Assembly (NCBI GenBank): GCA_019648995.1
Contig: BLXT01001203.1
Span: 2,176,073 to 2,198,164 of the forward strand
Source: Plakobranchus ocellatus
Lineage: Eukaryota > Mollusca > Gastropoda > Plakobranchidae
Direction of reading: 5' to 3'
DNA length: 22,092 nucleotides
Of the stretch, positions 20,156 to 22,092 are shown piece by piece. Position 1 is the stretch's first letter; each line of letters begins with the position of its first letter. Both the position numbers and the translations under genes were made by a program. Under the pieces are notes generated by a model, which worked only from the letters and a program-made list of their open reading frames with translations, was not told where the DNA came from and ran no database searches.

Positions 20156-21195
20156 AGGAGTAACAGCAGAAGTTCAACTGATTCTTTGGCATTCCAAGAC
20201 ACTACTTTTATCATCTACGTTTTTCTGTTCCAGTTTTGTATTTGCCTTTAGCAGAATATCAGACCTTCCTCTGCCCCTTCTCTACAACCCAAGTCTGGCT
20301 TTTACTGTAATTTTTTTTTTTAAGTAAAAGCAAAATATTTTAAGTCGATTGTAATTTACCGCAAACAATGATATATGCTCGTTTCTTTTATTAAACACTT
20401 ATAATGTGAATTTCTTCATTTAGAGGAAACCTATTGATTTCCTTTAGTTTCAAACATATTTCGCTGTACTCTTTAAAAAAAAAAACCACATCAATCAATT
20501 TTTTAGTAACAGTAAATTTATCTTTATAGTTGAAAGTCACTTAACATAATTATCATTCGGCTTTATTCAATTCAGAATAATTGGACAAATATTTTCAGTG
20601 AATCAGCCAACTGTCACAATCAGGTAAAAGAAATAGCCTTTTTCCAAATCGCTTTACACTGAGCCCTAATATAAAGTACATGCGGTGGTGATCTATCAGT
20701 AGAAAGGTTCTAGATAAAGTGGAACAACCAAATTTATAAGCATAGAGACCCCTATTAGAACATGAGGGCAGACAAGTTGATGCAATACAAATAGTTCTAG
20801 GCAATATGGCGTGCTCAACTTCAGAATTTAGACTTTAAAAAAAATGGTTTCAATCAAACCTTCGAAAGCATTTAAAGATCAGGAATAGTTTACATTAGGC
20901 TTATTTAGGTAAATTTGGTTGCTTTGTATGTACAATCGGTGTAATTTGGATTGGAATTATGTTCAGATGAGCTTTTATAATTCGTTAATTGTTCACCCTT
21001 AAAGCAGATTTTCATTTCTCCAAGCCAACTCCCAATCCTGTATTGTTTTAATCTATTTTATGTTTGTTTTGTTATGTTTCGTTTTTGTTTTTTTTCATGC
21101 TCTTCTCATTGGAGAAGAGTATCGCTCTCAAATGGAATTGTTTTTGAACTTTCGAAATTCGAGTTTCGAAATTTTGGAAGCCCGGTCAGATTGAT
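20156..21195. other. Unassigned AT-rich DNA
   Basis: No gene is supported. The open frame at 20804-20595 (-) has no motif. Confidence 0.45.
21100..21119. repeat. Small inverted repeat (hairpin)
   Basis: Perfect 8-base arms, CTCTTCTC (21100-21107) and GAGAAGAG (21112-21119), with a 4-base loop. Confidence 0.55.
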
Positions 21196-21343
21196 TTGAT
21201 GCTTTTGTCTCGTTTTACTAAAGAGTATCGAGCAAACGAAATCGTTCTAAGTGAGAAAGGAAAAAACAAGGATTTAGGTACAGTTTTCTGCACAATCACA
21301 GTTAGAAAGATAATCTTACTGAAAATTATATTTTTTTTTTCAG

Positions 21344-21457
21344 TATTAATGATCGCGTATACACCAATTTATATTTCTCAAACTATTTCTTGTGGTCTAT
21401 TTTCGACAATATCCATGGGACAAAAATTTACAGTCATGATTATGCCATTCAGAGTTG
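21344..21457 (+). CDS. Weak candidate internal exon of a membrane protein
   Basis: A T-rich tract ending CAG (AG at 21342-21343) precedes 38 open codons, and a donor-like GTTG/GTAAATG follows at 21457/21458. The length is a multiple of three. The product begins hydrophobic (MIAYTPIYISQTI) and contains MGQKFTVMIMPFRVG, loosely like the end of a transmembrane helix in a rhodopsin-type receptor. The frame is also open upstream to an ATG at 21196, through another hydrophobic stretch (KIILLKIIFFFSVLM). The family assignment is a guess and the exon may be chance. Confidence 0.2.
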
Positions 21458-22092
21458 GTAAATGAAATCTGCTTAAGTCATGGTTATCTTGTCAATGATT
21501 CTATTAATAAAAATATTCAAATATTGATTTAAAAGGCACAAGTATTTTGCTACGTCAACAAAAAAAAGCGAAAAAAATCCAATGCAATCCGTTTGCGGGG
21601 GTAAACTTACAAGTAATGACCATAGAATTGTGTCAAGGTGTCAGATAATGATAATTATTGCTCGGCATAAAAATGTGTGTCAATGTGAGGCAAGTCCCTG
21701 TAGTTTTCAACGTTCCACACACTGTTTTCCAAGCCTGGATTGAACACCAGTCATTTTTTCCCCCTCGATCATAGAAAAGGATAAAAAGTTTTAAAGTATC
21801 CAAGTTTGAGCAAACAAACCTCTCCATTAGGACCAGAAAATCGAATAAACACACTCTGTGATGATCTAGTTTTATTGTCTCCACTCGAAGCCAAACTTCA
21901 CTGTGTAAAATTCTCATGGGGCCGGATGGAAACAAACAAAAAAAAAGCTTTTCTTGCGTGCAACACGACCATTCTCTCTCTTTATGATATTTTTACTGAA
22001 TTAATCTCCCTGCGAATCCCAATAATGCGACCAGTAATGACAGCTAAGCCATACGTTTTGCTCTATGTGTGGAAGTGTTTTTTTTTTTTTTT
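21458..22092. other. Unassigned AT-rich DNA
   Basis: A 100-codon open frame at 21935-21633 (-) has a mixed composition but no motif, and no splice context was identified. The window ends in a run of T. Confidence 0.45.

Noticed and set aside
19946..20327. Poly-Met and Ile/Val-rich open frames
   Set aside because: Product of the ATC repeat array.
21633..21935. 100-codon minus-strand open frame
   Set aside because: At this AT content a few frames of about 100 codons are expected by chance in 22 kb; no motif or splice context supports it.

Overview
The window looks like AT-rich intergenic or intronic DNA from an animal nuclear genome, sequenced as a draft (there is a 210-base run of N at 11094-11303). 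The signs are long tri- and dinucleotide microsatellites, stop-riddled transposon remnants, intron-like splice signals and no compact bacterial-style genes. Frequent short words built on CTAGATCT, together with tRNA-derived and LINE-type repeats, remind me of gastropod mollusc genomes. That placement is an inference from memory, not a proof. No complete protein-coding gene can be supported.

Layout. 1-1600: mostly unassigned, with one candidate 3'-terminal exon on the minus strand (505-671). 1610-3010: a copy of a dispersed repeat (module B), then a compound trinucleotide array, then module A of the same family. 3010-7900: AT-rich DNA with no assigned gene except a 58-codon open frame at 6261-6437 (minus). 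7905-8816: two nearly identical 51-bp direct repeats about 860 bp apart, with a CpG-rich block between them. 9411-10040: a dead Tc1/mariner-type transposase on the minus strand. 10371-10415: a GA microsatellite. 11304-12420: a second copy of the dispersed repeat, on the opposite strand, again next to a trinucleotide array and the assembly gap.

13262-14111: the 3' end of a non-LTR retrotransposon (LINE) on the minus strand. It is split by a 250-bp element with 17-bp terminal inverted repeats and ends at its 5' edge in a perfect 23-bp fold-back. 14270-14395: a tRNA-derived, SINE-like RNA polymerase III unit. 16126-16530: a second copy of the same LINE 3' end. 16850-17440: a frameshifted coding relic on the minus strand, of unknown or possibly retroelement origin. 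19043-19324: a recent 141-bp tandem duplication. 19955-20155: a third trinucleotide array. 20160-22092: AT-rich, with only a weak candidate membrane-protein exon.

The window is therefore best read as a record of repeat activity: LINE insertion, later insertion of a small DNA transposon into it, Tc1/mariner decay, SINE insertion, and microsatellite growth tied to a dispersed element. The most unusual items are the dispersed element whose two modules appear in different order in its two copies, the nested element in the LINE, and the fold-back at the LINE 5' edge. All identifications come from reading the sequence by eye; none has been checked against a database.
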